Shown here one piece after another: positions 1-7,458 of a stretch of DNA of 8,964 bases (positions are counted from its first letter, which is position 1; every line of letters starts with the position of its first letter). The position numbers and the translations under genes were made by a program. This stretch comes from JAEHDI01 sp035455185 (lineage in GTDB: Bacteria; Acidobacteriota; Terriglobia; Bryobacterales; Bryobacteraceae): NCBI GenBank assembly GCA_035455185.1, contig DATIFQ010000179.1, positions 1 through 8,964 of the forward strand. Direction: 5' to 3'. Below the pieces are notes generated by a model. It made no database searches. It was not told the DNA's origin and worked only from the letters and a program-made list of their open reading frames with translations.

Positions 1-71
1 GCCTCTCTCGGTCGATGTACGCGCATTGTCGCGTGTCACAGTCCTTCAGTTAATATGAAACAGACGGGGCG
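1..71. other. Leader region before the CRTAC1-like gene
   Basis: This stretch carries no complete gene. It turns AT-richer at 47-60, just before the plus-strand start at 72. A TTGTCG (26-31) and a TAATAT (51-56) could be -35 and -10 boxes, but the 19-bp spacing is long and both match the consensus poorly. One plus-strand frame is open from base 1 to a TGA at 73-75, which overlaps the ATG at 72 in an ATGA arrangement. It could therefore be the tail of an upstream gene, but 24 open codons are weak evidence in GC-rich DNA. A minus-strand ATG at 26-24 could also begin a divergent gene leaving the window. None of these can be decided here. Confidence 0.3.
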
Positions 72-1856
72 ATGACTCGGCGGAAACTGCTCTCTCTGGC
101 GGCGCTCTCTGGCGCTTGGGCGCGCGCACAAGAATTCGGCGGGATGGCTTCACGGGGTGTGAAGCCGTTGCCCCGGCCCAAACCGTCTGGCTTGCCGTTT
201 CACTGCCGCTTCACCGACGTCGCCACCCAGGCTGGTCTTAAGGACCCTGTCATCTATGGAGGCTTGAACTCTAACGCCTACATCATTGAAGCGATGGGCT
301 CGGGAATAGCCTTCTTCGACTTCGATAACGACGGCTGGCTCGACGTTCTCGTGCTATCGGGGACACGCTGGGAAGGCACTCCTGGAGCCACGAATCGCCT
401 TTACAAGAACAACCGCGATGGCACTTTTTCCGACGTCACCGAAAAGGCCGGCCTCACGCGCGCCGGCTGGGCCTACGGCGTCACAATCGGCGACTTCAAC
501 AACGACGGCTTCGAAGACGTGTTCCTGACCTACTGGGGACAAAACGTCCTGTATCGCAATAATGGCGACGGCACCTTCACCGACGTAACCAAACAAGCCG
601 GCCTTCTCCAACCCTCCTCCCGATGGGGTTCCGGCTGCACCTGGATCGATTACGACCGCGACGGACTGCTGGACCTGTTCGTCTCCAACTACCTAGTCTT
701 CGACCCGAAGACCGTCCCCGCCGCCGGCGTCAGCCCGAACTGCAATTTCAAGGGCATCCTAATCAACTGCGGTCCGCGCGGCCTCCGGCCGGAGACCTTC
801 ATGCTCTACCACAACAACGGCGACGGCACCTTCACCGATGTGACTGCCAAGTCCGGCGTGGGCAAGATCAAGGGTAGTTTCGGACTCACCGCCGTCGCAG
901 CCGACTTCGACAATGATGGATGGCCCGACATCTTCGTCGCCGGCGATTCCACGCCCAGCCTTCTGTTCCGCAACAACCACGACGGTACTTTCACCGAAGA
1001 GGGACTGGAACGCGGCGTCGCCCTTAACGAGGACGGGCAGGAGCAGGCCGGCATGGGCATTGGCGTCGGGGATTTCGACCTCGATGGCAACCTCGACATT
1101 TTCAAGACCCACTTCACCGAGGACACGCCCGCCCTGTTCCGCAACAACGGTAAGGGCAATTACCGGGACGTCACCATCCGTTCGGGCCTCGGCGTCGAGA
1201 CCCGCTTTGTAAGCTGGGGCACCGGCATCGAGGATCTCGACAACGACGGTGCGCCTGACATCTTCTGGGTCACCGGCAGCGTCTATCCCGAGGTGGGACT
1301 CAAGCACCCCGACTTCCCACACCGCACACCCCGTATTCTGTTCCGCAATCTCGGCAATGGAAAGTTCGAGCAGTTGTTCGACGAAGCCGGGCCAGACTTG
1401 AATGCGCCCCATGCAAGTCGCGGCGTGGCGTTCGGCGACTTCGACAATGACGGCGACCTCGACATCCTCATCATGAACCAGAACGAGCCGCCAACCCTGC
1501 TCCGCAACGACGTCACCGGCGACCACCACTGGCTGAAAGTGAAACTGATCGGTGTAAAGTCGAACCGCAGCGCCATCGGTGCGCAGGTGATCGCCGCCTA
1601 CGGCGAGCGAAAACACGCGAAAGCCGTCACGGCCCAATCGGCTTACCTGTCGGTGAGCGACAGCCGGCTGCACTTCGGTCTCGGCCAGGAAAAGACCGCG
1701 GACCTCGAGATCCGCTGGCCCAACGGCAGCGTGGAGAAAGTTGCCGCAGTTTCGGCGGATCAGCTCGTCGTCATCAAGGAAGGCTCCGGCGTCGTGGACA
1801 AGCTCAAGTTCAGCACCGCGCTATCGTCCCGGCGCGAGCGACCCAAGCAGCCGTAA
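72..1856 (+). CDS. CRTAC1-like secreted FG-GAP/VCBS beta-propeller protein with ASPIC/UnbV C-terminus
   Basis: Predicted exported 594-residue protein. The N-terminus has a twin-arginine-like TRRKLL (residues 2-7), then a short hydrophobic stretch ending near ARAQ (17-20), so Tat or Sec export is likely. Seven calcium-binding-type DxDxDG loops of FG-GAP/VCBS repeats are visible at about residues 83, 141, 193, 278, 334, 388 and 456. Most are spaced by NNxDGTFxDVT-type strands, as expected of a seven-bladed propeller. Residues 497-566 match the ASPIC/UnbV domain (SNRSAIGAQV, then SRLHFGLG, then WPNGSVEKV). A loop with two cysteines (224 and 233) and CGPRGL sits between the third and fourth repeats, a feature I recall from bacterial CRTAC1 relatives. 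The ATG at 72 is chosen because it supplies the signal peptide. The Shine-Dalgarno sequence is poor (GGGG only 2 nt from the ATG). The family is common in Acidobacteriota and Planctomycetes. Its role is usually assigned only as extracellular binding or adhesion, and no enzymatic motif is visible. Confidence 0.9.
   Translation: MTRRKLLSLAALSGAWARAQEFGGMASRGVKPLPRPKPSGLPFHCRFTDVATQAGLKDPVIYGGLNSNAYIIEAMGSGIAFFDFDNDGWLDVLVLSGTRWEGTPGATNRLYKNNRDGTFSDVTEKAGLTRAGWAYGVTIGDFNNDGFEDVFLTYWGQNVLYRNNGDGTFTDVTKQAGLLQPSSRWGSGCTWIDYDRDGLLDLFVSNYLVFDPKTVPAAGVSPNCNFKGILINCGPRGLRPETFMLYHNNGDGTFTDVTAKSGVGKIKGSFGLTAVAADFDNDGWPDIFVAGDSTPSLLFRNNHDGTFTEEGLERGVALNEDGQEQAGMGIGVGDFDLDGNLDIFKTHFTEDTPALFRNNGKGNYRDVTIRSGLGVETRFVSWGTGIEDLDNDGAPDIFWVTGSVYPEVGLKHPDFPHRTPRILFRNLGNGKFEQLFDEAGPDLNAPHASRGVAFGDFDNDGDLDILIMNQNEPPTLLRNDVTGDHHWLKVKLIGVKSNRSAIGAQVIAAYGERKHAKAVTAQSAYLSVSDSRLHFGLGQEKTADLEIRWPNGSVEKVAAVSADQLVVIKEGSGVVDKLKFSTALSSRRERPKQP
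1821..1856. other. 36-bp convergent 3' overlap of two coding regions
   Basis: The plus-strand CRTAC1-like gene ends with TAA at 1854-1856. The minus-strand TPR/FG-GAP gene ends with TAG at 1823-1821. Both C-terminal tails are therefore encoded on opposite strands of the same 36 bp. There is no room for a conventional intergenic bidirectional terminator, and no hairpin with a T-run is visible around 1790-1880. The overlap follows directly from the two reading frames. Whether the transcripts interfere is not visible. Confidence 0.85.
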
Positions 1857-4800
1857 CGCCGGCCGTGTATTGTACGTCCGCCGGTACTCTTCGAGCCTTG
1901 CGCTGCACGGATATCGCTCACCCTCCGCGAACGGATAACTCGACATCCCGTGGAACGGCAGCGGCTCGACCGTCTGCGACCAGGCCGTGTTCGCGTCTCT
2001 ATCCTTCGCCCAGCCGCCCACCAAAAGTAGAAAATCCCGTTTCCAGCCGGCTGGAAGCGGTGGCAGATCATTCGTGGTAAACGACAGTGCCAGCTCATCC
2101 CCCGAACCCATCACCACCAGCCGGTCGTCCTCCTCGGATACCAGTTCCTCAACCGGACCGTACCGCGTGTAGTAACCGGGCGTTGGGTTCCACTGCGAGG
2201 CGAGCCGGACGTCATGATATTCGAACCGCTCCGGCTGCCTTCGCTCCGGATGCACGTAAACCTTCGAGAAACCGCGGAAACGGAGATCGGCCCGCTTCGC
2301 GTCGAGCGGCGTCAATCGCGCCTGCGGTGCCGCGCTGTCTTCGCTTAGAAAGATCTCGTCCCAATACACGCACATGTTCGTCACGATACGAACCTCTCGC
2401 GACCGCGACAGAAACTTTCCGCTGAGGTCGACCGCGACGGTCTTCGTCTTGCCGGACGGCATGCCCATGTCCTCGATCACCGTACGCCATTGGCCCGCTG
2501 TATCTTTCACCTGGAGGTAGGGTGGTGTAAGCCCTCTCCCGCCCTGCTGGGACTGTGCAAGGAACACGCTCCCGTCCGCCCAATCCACCCAGCCGTTCAG
2601 CACCAGCACCGCCCGGTTCGCCGGCGCTGCGCCACTGAAGTCGAGGTCGATCGCGTGCGTCTCAGCCGTGCCAGCATGGTCGCGCACGAACGTATCCGCG
2701 TACACCCCATCCCGCCTCGTGATCCGGCCGAGCACGTCTCTCCCGCGGTGGTCGCGCGCCGCACGCGGGTACACGCGCCGCTCCACGCCGAACAACCGGA
2801 ACTCCGGATACGGCGGGCTCTTCCATTTCTCGTTCGAGTACACCTCGACCTGGGCAGAATGGTCCACCGCGATCAGTTGCACCTTGTCGAGATAGCTGAC
2901 TTCGCTCAGTTCCTCGGTGACGCGGATCTCGTAACGGCCATCCTTCGGCACGAGCGATTCGCCCGGGATCTGAACGTACTCGTCATGATCGGTGGCGAAA
3001 AACCGGCCGTCTCCCGATCTCGCCCCAAGCGGTGCGACACCCAGCACATCGGTGATGAATTCGAAGCGCCGCCCGTTCCAGGTGAAGATCATCGGACAGG
3101 AGCCTGACAGCCGCGGCGCCTCGACAATGTCGAGGTAGCGTCCCGCCGCTTCGCCGGTCTGATTCTGCACGAGCCCGTTCGCCCATGTGATCCGTACAGT
3201 GTCGATCTTCGGATGGGACCGCAAGCCGAAGACGAGCGCCGAGCCGTCGTACATCTGTTTCTGATAGAGCGCGCCGCTCTTGATCTCGACTTCGGCAAAA
3301 ACTGGAACCTTTAGGTTCTTCACGCCGGACAAGCGGATGCCCGCCCACTGCTGCGTCGTCGCGGTCTCATTCAGGTATAGCCGAACCGAGCCGTCCGCTC
3401 CGGCCGCTGCCACGTCAATCCGCCCATCGAGGTTGAAGTCCCCAGCGGCGAGCGCACTCGCATCCGTCAGCTTCCGCGCAGCCTCCGCCTCAAACTTCCC
3501 CACTCCGAGGTTTCGGAACACCGACCCGCCGGCGACAAGATCCGGCGCGGCCCGGTCCTCGAAATCCGCAAACCGCACCGGCCCACGGCCCGTAACCATC
3601 GCGATCGGGCTCTCGAACCTGCCGTTCCGGTTTCTCAGAAGCGTTACCCCTGCCCCTGACTGAAACACCAGGTCCATCGACCCGTCCAGGTCGATGTCAG
3701 CCTGCTGAAGCGAGGAAGCTCCCTTCGTGAGTCCCTCCAGCGGCGTCGCCTCATAGCGGCCAAGCAGACGGTCGTGGTAGAGCACGCCCTCACGGTCCGA
3801 GAACGAAACGGCAAGGTCAATCTCTCGGGTGTCGGGGACAAGGTGGATCACCGCGGCGTCAAGCGCCCGTCCGGCGACAAACGGAAAATCAGCCGTGCGG
3901 TCTGTAAAACCCGCCGGTCCCTGATTTCGCAACAGCACGGACTTGTCGCCGAGTAGCAGCAGGTCTAGATCGTAATCGTGATCGTAATCGAGCCAAACCG
4001 CCTTGCGAAACACGCCGGCCGCCAGCGGCGCCTCCGGCTTCCGAAATGTCCCCTTGTCGTTTCGGTACAAGAATGCGCCGGAGGAAGTGAGTACGCACAG
4101 ATCGGGGAGTCCGTCGTTGTCTATATCGCCGGGCGCGGCCGACAGCACACCCCCTGCGGCGGCTAGACCACTCTCCGTCGCCAGGTCTGTGCCGCCGCGG
4201 TACAACTGGATGCCTCTAACCGACCAGACCAGCAAGTCCAGACGCTGCCCGCCGTCCGAGTGCAGTGACGCCATCCCGGCGGTCTTCGGGTCGGCGCCGC
4301 CTGCAAGCATCCGCTCGGCGAATTGCAGTTCACCCGCGGCGGGCACGGCCTCAGCCGCCGCGTCTGTCGGATCGTACACCTCGGCGTACCAGTTCCACTC
4401 CATGTCTTCCGACTCGTCGAAGCCGGCCTGTCTCTCCTTCGCCGCGCGGAACTCGGCCAGCGCTTTTTCCGCCTGCTCGGCTCGGTCCAGTTCCCGATAC
4501 GTATTAAAGGTCTGGAACCGCGGCGCCACCAGGTCGGGATTCAGCTTGCTCGTAATCTCGAATTCGCGCAGCGCATCATCGACGCGGTCCTGAAGCTTGT
4601 AGATAAGGCCGAGGTTGTAGTGCGAGATCGGGTCGTCCGGCACGAGCCGCAACATTCCCTGAAACTGTTCCACCGCCTTGTCGTACTGCCGCAGCTTCTT
4701 GTACGCGATCGCGAGGTTGAACCACGTATGCGGGAGTTTCGGCTCCTGCTTCTGTGCTTTCTTGAGCTCGGCGACGCCTTCGAGAATGCTGTTCGTGCGC

Positions 4801-5087
4801 AGCAGTGCCAGCCCGTAGTTGACGCGCTCCCGGACCGATTCCGGCGCCAGTGCGAGCGCCTTGCGGAACTCATCAACCGACTGCGCCAGCGTCGTGGGGT
4901 TCTCGTAAAATGCCTTGCCAAGATTACGATGACGCCAGAGCTGCTCCTGGTTGACCTCGGCCCGGTCGGCACTCTGAAGAAGAACCACCGCCACGACAGC
5001 GACGGCGCAGAACGCTCCTACTCGCTGCAGGTTCCTGAATCTCAAAGGTGGCACAGGCTTCAGCCTGTGGACTCTGATTGCTTTCAC
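1821..5087 (-). CDS. Membrane-anchored TPR + FG-GAP + ASPIC/UnbV-like protein with large uncharacterised C-terminus
   Basis: 1088 residues. A basic N-terminus (K2, R5, R9, K10, R16, R18, R22) precedes one hydrophobic segment at about 24-38, so a signal anchor or uncleaved signal with the rest periplasmic or extracellular is likely. About four TPR units span 52-186 (for example WFNLAIAYKKLRQYDKAVEQF and HYNLGLIYKLQDRVDDALREF, each partly shown here). FG-GAP-type loops follow at 321-326 (DIDNDG), 367-375 (degenerate), 464-469 (DIDLDG) and 550-555 (DFNLDG). An ASPIC/UnbV-like segment covers about 588-645 (ITWANGLVQNQ). Residues 660-1088 match no domain I can name. They start with a CPMIFTWNGRRFEFITD motif and look beta-rich. 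The GTG start at 5087 is supported by a GAGGG six bases upstream. The gene begins 35 bp after the heparinase-like gene's stop, suggesting co-transcription. Its last 36 bp overlap the convergent CRTAC1-like gene. TPRs suggest protein-protein contact, but the function is unknown. Confidence 0.9.
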   Translation of the reverse strand: MKAIRVHRLKPVPPLRFRNLQRVGAFCAVAVVAVVLLQSADRAEVNQEQLWRHRNLGKAFYENPTTLAQSVDEFRKALALAPESVRERVNYGLALLRTNSILEGVAELKKAQKQEPKLPHTWFNLAIAYKKLRQYDKAVEQFQGMLRLVPDDPISHYNLGLIYKLQDRVDDALREFEITSKLNPDLVAPRFQTFNTYRELDRAEQAEKALAEFRAAKERQAGFDESEDMEWNWYAEVYDPTDAAAEAVPAAGELQFAERMLAGGADPKTAGMASLHSDGGQRLDLLVWSVRGIQLYRGGTDLATESGLAAAGGVLSAAPGDIDNDGLPDLCVLTSSGAFLYRNDKGTFRKPEAPLAAGVFRKAVWLDYDHDYDLDLLLLGDKSVLLRNQGPAGFTDRTADFPFVAGRALDAAVIHLVPDTREIDLAVSFSDREGVLYHDRLLGRYEATPLEGLTKGASSLQQADIDLDGSMDLVFQSGAGVTLLRNRNGRFESPIAMVTGRGPVRFADFEDRAAPDLVAGGSVFRNLGVGKFEAEAARKLTDASALAAGDFNLDGRIDVAAAGADGSVRLYLNETATTQQWAGIRLSGVKNLKVPVFAEVEIKSGALYQKQMYDGSALVFGLRSHPKIDTVRITWANGLVQNQTGEAAGRYLDIVEAPRLSGSCPMIFTWNGRRFEFITDVLGVAPLGARSGDGRFFATDHDEYVQIPGESLVPKDGRYEIRVTEELSEVSYLDKVQLIAVDHSAQVEVYSNEKWKSPPYPEFRLFGVERRVYPRAARDHRGRDVLGRITRRDGVYADTFVRDHAGTAETHAIDLDFSGAAPANRAVLVLNGWVDWADGSVFLAQSQQGGRGLTPPYLQVKDTAGQWRTVIEDMGMPSGKTKTVAVDLSGKFLSRSREVRIVTNMCVYWDEIFLSEDSAAPQARLTPLDAKRADLRFRGFSKVYVHPERRQPERFEYHDVRLASQWNPTPGYYTRYGPVEELVSEEDDRLVVMGSGDELALSFTTNDLPPLPAGWKRDFLLLVGGWAKDRDANTAWSQTVEPLPFHGMSSYPFAEGERYPCSARLEEYRRTYNTRPALRLLGSLAPGR
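3968..3991. repeat. 12-bp tandem duplication inside a degenerate FG-GAP loop
   Basis: Two adjacent 12-bp units (GATCGTAATCGT and GATCGTAATCGA) differ only at the last base. On the minus strand they encode the Asp/Tyr-rich loop DYDHDYDLD in the TPR/FG-GAP protein. The loop has the same length as the canonical DYDNDGDLD, so it looks like substitution rather than insertion, but the near-perfect DNA duplication is visible. Confidence 0.6.
5052..5069. repeat. Perfect 8-bp inverted repeat (REP-like) within the N-terminal coding sequence
   Basis: CACAGGCT-TC-AGCCTGTG is an 8-bp perfect palindrome with a 2-base centre. It lies 15-35 bases inside the minus-strand TPR/FG-GAP gene and encodes part of the peptide VHRLKPVPPL before the membrane segment. 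From memory, this palindrome and peptide recur in predicted proteins of Acidobacteriota as an interspersed short repeat. Only one copy is in this window, so dispersion cannot be shown here. It could form a small hairpin near the start of the mRNA. Confidence 0.6.
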
Positions 5088-5093
5088 CCGTTA

Positions 5094-5098
5094 CCCTC
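5094..5098 (-). promoter_or_regulatory. Shine-Dalgarno site deciding the GTG start at 5087
   Basis: On the minus strand GAGGG lies six bases before the GTG at 5087-5085. This is a well-placed ribosome binding site. It supports the non-ATG start upstream of the palindromic repeat, which means the repeat is translated. No comparable site precedes a downstream start that would still retain the membrane segment. Confidence 0.6.
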
Positions 5099-5122
5099 GC
5101 CCCGCACCAGTCTAGCGAATGG

Positions 5123-7402
5123 TCACTCCACCTTGAGTGTCGGTCCCGCGGTGTCAATGGTCACCGTTCTCACGCGGCCTCCATGCCGGAACCGAACGGC
5201 GATGAAACTACCGCGCGAGACGTCCTCGGCCTGCTCCAGCTCCGGACGGTGTCCCGCCTTTGCCATCGCGAGAACCGCCACCGCGCGCACGGAGGTCTGC
5301 GGCTCCTTCGTTTCGGCCGAGAAGTGCCACTCGGGTTCCGGTTTCCCCATCTCGGGCGGGATCGTGTACTTGTCGGTCTGCTCGAACCGCAAGCCGCCCG
5401 GCGCCAGCACACGCCCCGCCAGCGCCGCATTTTCATACTCCAGGCTGATCGCTCCTGCCTCTTCGTTCATCGTAAACGGAGCCCGGCCGTGCAGCCAGAC
5501 CTTCAGCGACACGGGCTGCTTCCCCTTCACCTCGTCGACCACCACCAGTACGTTCGGTTTCAGAAACACAAGGTGCCGGCGATACCGCTCGACGTTCGCT
5601 CCATAAGCTGTGCTGGCATCTCCCACTACGTAGTCGTACTGCCGCCCGGGGCGGAAGACGATCACTTCTCCCTTCCCCGCCGCGGTCTTCGGCTGGCCCT
5701 TTCCATCGATCTCGAGCGCGTTGTGCGCCTTTGTTGTCCAGTACCATTGCTCGCAAAACGGACTGCCGTACCACGGCCGAAGCCCCGTGTTGACAAGCAA
5801 CGGCGAGCCGTAGGCGCCCAGCACGATGGCGTTCTGATCGGCGTGGCTGTGGCTGATATTGCCGAGCGGAGCGGCGCGCATCATCACCTGCACATCGTCC
5901 TTGCCATCCAGCAGGTTCGAGTGCAGCGCCGCCCAACCGGCCCCGCGGAACAATTTCGCAAACGGCCAGTCGGCCGGTCTTCTCGATTTCACAGGAGGCG
6001 GTTCCGTCCGCGCGGCGCGGATGAATCCGATCGGTCCGCTCGCGCCTTCTCCCTTGCCCCATGCCTCCGCATACCACTGCCATTCGGGGACCTGCCGCGC
6101 GCGTGCGAAGAACTGAACCACCGCCGCGGGCTCCGCATTTGGACGTCTCTCGGCAAAGTCGCCGAATCCCGTCAGCGCGCCCCCCGGCGGCGACACGTAC
6201 ATCGGAAAATGGCCCACGTTGCGGTAGAACGGCTTCTGGGTGCCGTCGACGCCGAGCGCGGCATTGAGCGCGTCCAGCCACCATGTGGACCGGTTTACGT
6301 AACTCGCCCAGTAGGAGTAGCCCTGCGCCCAGCCGCCGTCCTCATCGCCGAACGCCGGATACCATCCCCAGAAAATCGTCAGTGCGTAGTCCAACCACTT
6401 CTTCGCCTCCGGCACTTCGCCGTAGTACGCGATGGCCGCCTCGCCGAGGAAATGCCACATCCGGCCCGCGTGGCTGTTGTACGCCTTCTGTTCGTGGGGC
6501 TTGTCATGCAGCCAGTGGTAGGCCTCTTCGCCGCGCGCCAGCACCATCCGCCGCATCGTTTCGCGGTCGGCTTCGCTGAGCGCATCATACGCCCAGTCAT
6601 ACGCCCGTGACGTGAGGTACAGAATCGGCATGCCGGCTTCGTCGTTGACGTCCATACTGGTAGTGCCGAGCGGCTTCCACGACGCGATGTGAAGCAGCCA
6701 CTTCCGCGCGCCCTCGCCGTAGCGAGGCTCGCCGGTCAGCATGTAGCAGAACGCGAGCGTCTCCGCCGCCTCCGACGCCTTGATCGCTTCAAGGAAATTG
6801 CGCCGCCACTCCTCGGCGTTCCACTTTCCGCCCGTCCACTCCGGCGGCTCGGGGATCAGTGGCATGCGGAGGGCATTCTCCGCCGCTTCGGCAAGCTGGT
6901 CCCAGCGCTGCTTGTGTCCGCCAAGACGCGCTTTGCGCAACTCGCCCACGCTCTCTGGCCGCAACAACAGCCGCGGATGCTGCTTCGGCATCCGCTCGCG
7001 GATCAGATCCTCGTCTGGACGCGGGAACGGCTGCGCGTCGCCCGCAATCGTGAAGCTCCGGGCGCGGCTCCAGTTTGACCGCGAGCCCTCCTTGTCGACG
7101 CAGGCATACCGCCACCACCACGTGCCGGAGTCGAGCGTCCGCGTGTGCGTGTAGAGCACGTACGGCGTCCGCGGGACTTCGATCACTCCGCGGCTGAACC
7201 CTTCGTCGCGCGCGAACTGGACCGCGTAGCCCTCCGCTCCCGGCTCCGGCAGCCACGCGAGTGCGGGCGGATTGGTCGCCACCGTCGCCCCCTCGCGCGG
7301 CAGATACCCGATGTCATCCTGCCCCGGCGGCCGGTCGGACACTCCCACCGCACCCGCCAGTAAACAAACCAGAAACACCGCAACAGCGCTCAGTCTCACC
7401 AT
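5123..7402 (-). CDS. Secreted heparinase II/III-like polysaccharide lyase with DUF4962 region
   Basis: 759 residues. A signal peptide covers about 1-20 (VAVFLVCLLAGAVG). There is no lipobox, because Val precedes the Cys. Residues about 28-120 form a fibronectin-III-like segment typical of DUF4962 proteins (NPPALAWLPEPGAEGYAVQF, WWWRYACVDKEG). An alpha/alpha-toroid lyase region follows at about 140-400 and a heparinase II/III beta-sandwich at about 485-750. Likely catalytic residues by family comparison are N309 and H311 (YNSHAGRMWH) and Y362 or Y364 (GYSYW). Their spacing of 51-53 residues is close to that in known lyases of this fold. Metal-site residues look like H518/H520/D522 (HSHADQN) and H560 (AHNALEIDG). 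Residue 538, often Asp in relatives, is Asn here. The expected reaction is beta-elimination of a uronate-containing polysaccharide outside the cytoplasm, with the substrate unknown. The ATG at 7402 has a weak upstream GGGG. The following gene starts 35 bp downstream, implying an operon. Confidence 0.88.
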   Translation of the reverse strand: MVRLSAVAVFLVCLLAGAVGVSDRPPGQDDIGYLPREGATVATNPPALAWLPEPGAEGYAVQFARDEGFSRGVIEVPRTPYVLYTHTRTLDSGTWWWRYACVDKEGSRSNWSRARSFTIAGDAQPFPRPDEDLIRERMPKQHPRLLLRPESVGELRKARLGGHKQRWDQLAEAAENALRMPLIPEPPEWTGGKWNAEEWRRNFLEAIKASEAAETLAFCYMLTGEPRYGEGARKWLLHIASWKPLGTTSMDVNDEAGMPILYLTSRAYDWAYDALSEADRETMRRMVLARGEEAYHWLHDKPHEQKAYNSHAGRMWHFLGEAAIAYYGEVPEAKKWLDYALTIFWGWYPAFGDEDGGWAQGYSYWASYVNRSTWWLDALNAALGVDGTQKPFYRNVGHFPMYVSPPGGALTGFGDFAERRPNAEPAAVVQFFARARQVPEWQWYAEAWGKGEGASGPIGFIRAARTEPPPVKSRRPADWPFAKLFRGAGWAALHSNLLDGKDDVQVMMRAAPLGNISHSHADQNAIVLGAYGSPLLVNTGLRPWYGSPFCEQWYWTTKAHNALEIDGKGQPKTAAGKGEVIVFRPGRQYDYVVGDASTAYGANVERYRRHLVFLKPNVLVVVDEVKGKQPVSLKVWLHGRAPFTMNEEAGAISLEYENAALAGRVLAPGGLRFEQTDKYTIPPEMGKPEPEWHFSAETKEPQTSVRAVAVLAMAKAGHRPELEQAEDVSRGSFIAVRFRHGGRVRTVTIDTAGPTLKVE

Positions 7403-7420
7403 GATCCGAACCCCGTCTTC

Positions 7421-7447
7421 GGAACCGCGACCACCAGCGAGCGGCCA
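7421..7447. repeat. Shortened third copy of the GC-rich repeat
   Basis: GGAACCGCGA followed directly by CCACCAGCGAGCGGCCA matches the two ends of the full 44-bp unit found at 7459-7502 and 7513-7556, with roughly 18 central bases missing. It lies just upstream of the heparinase-like gene's start. It looks like a deletion derivative, though the short length leaves room for coincidence. Confidence 0.5.
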
Positions 7448-7458
7448 CTTCCACCCTT

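Noticed and set aside
759..1673. Minus-strand open frame (304 codons) inside the CRTAC1-like gene
   Set aside because: The Val/Glu/Ala-rich product mirrors the repeated Asp/Asn/Gly codons of the FG-GAP repeats on the other strand, so it is a shadow.
1857..1900. Bidirectional terminator between the convergent genes
   Set aside because: Only short GC palindromes such as GCCGGC are present, without a stable stem or T-run, and the region lies inside the minus-strand coding sequence.
4323..5606. Plus-strand open frame (427 codons) spanning the start of the TPR/FG-GAP gene and the end of the lyase gene
   Set aside because: It is antisense to two real genes, has low-complexity Arg/Leu-rich composition and no ribosome site or domain.
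5078..6610. Long plus-strand open frame (510 codons) opposite the heparinase-like gene
   Set aside because: It lies antisense to a gene with clear domains. Its product is Arg/Pro/His-rich with no recognisable motif, as expected from GC-rich antisense frames.
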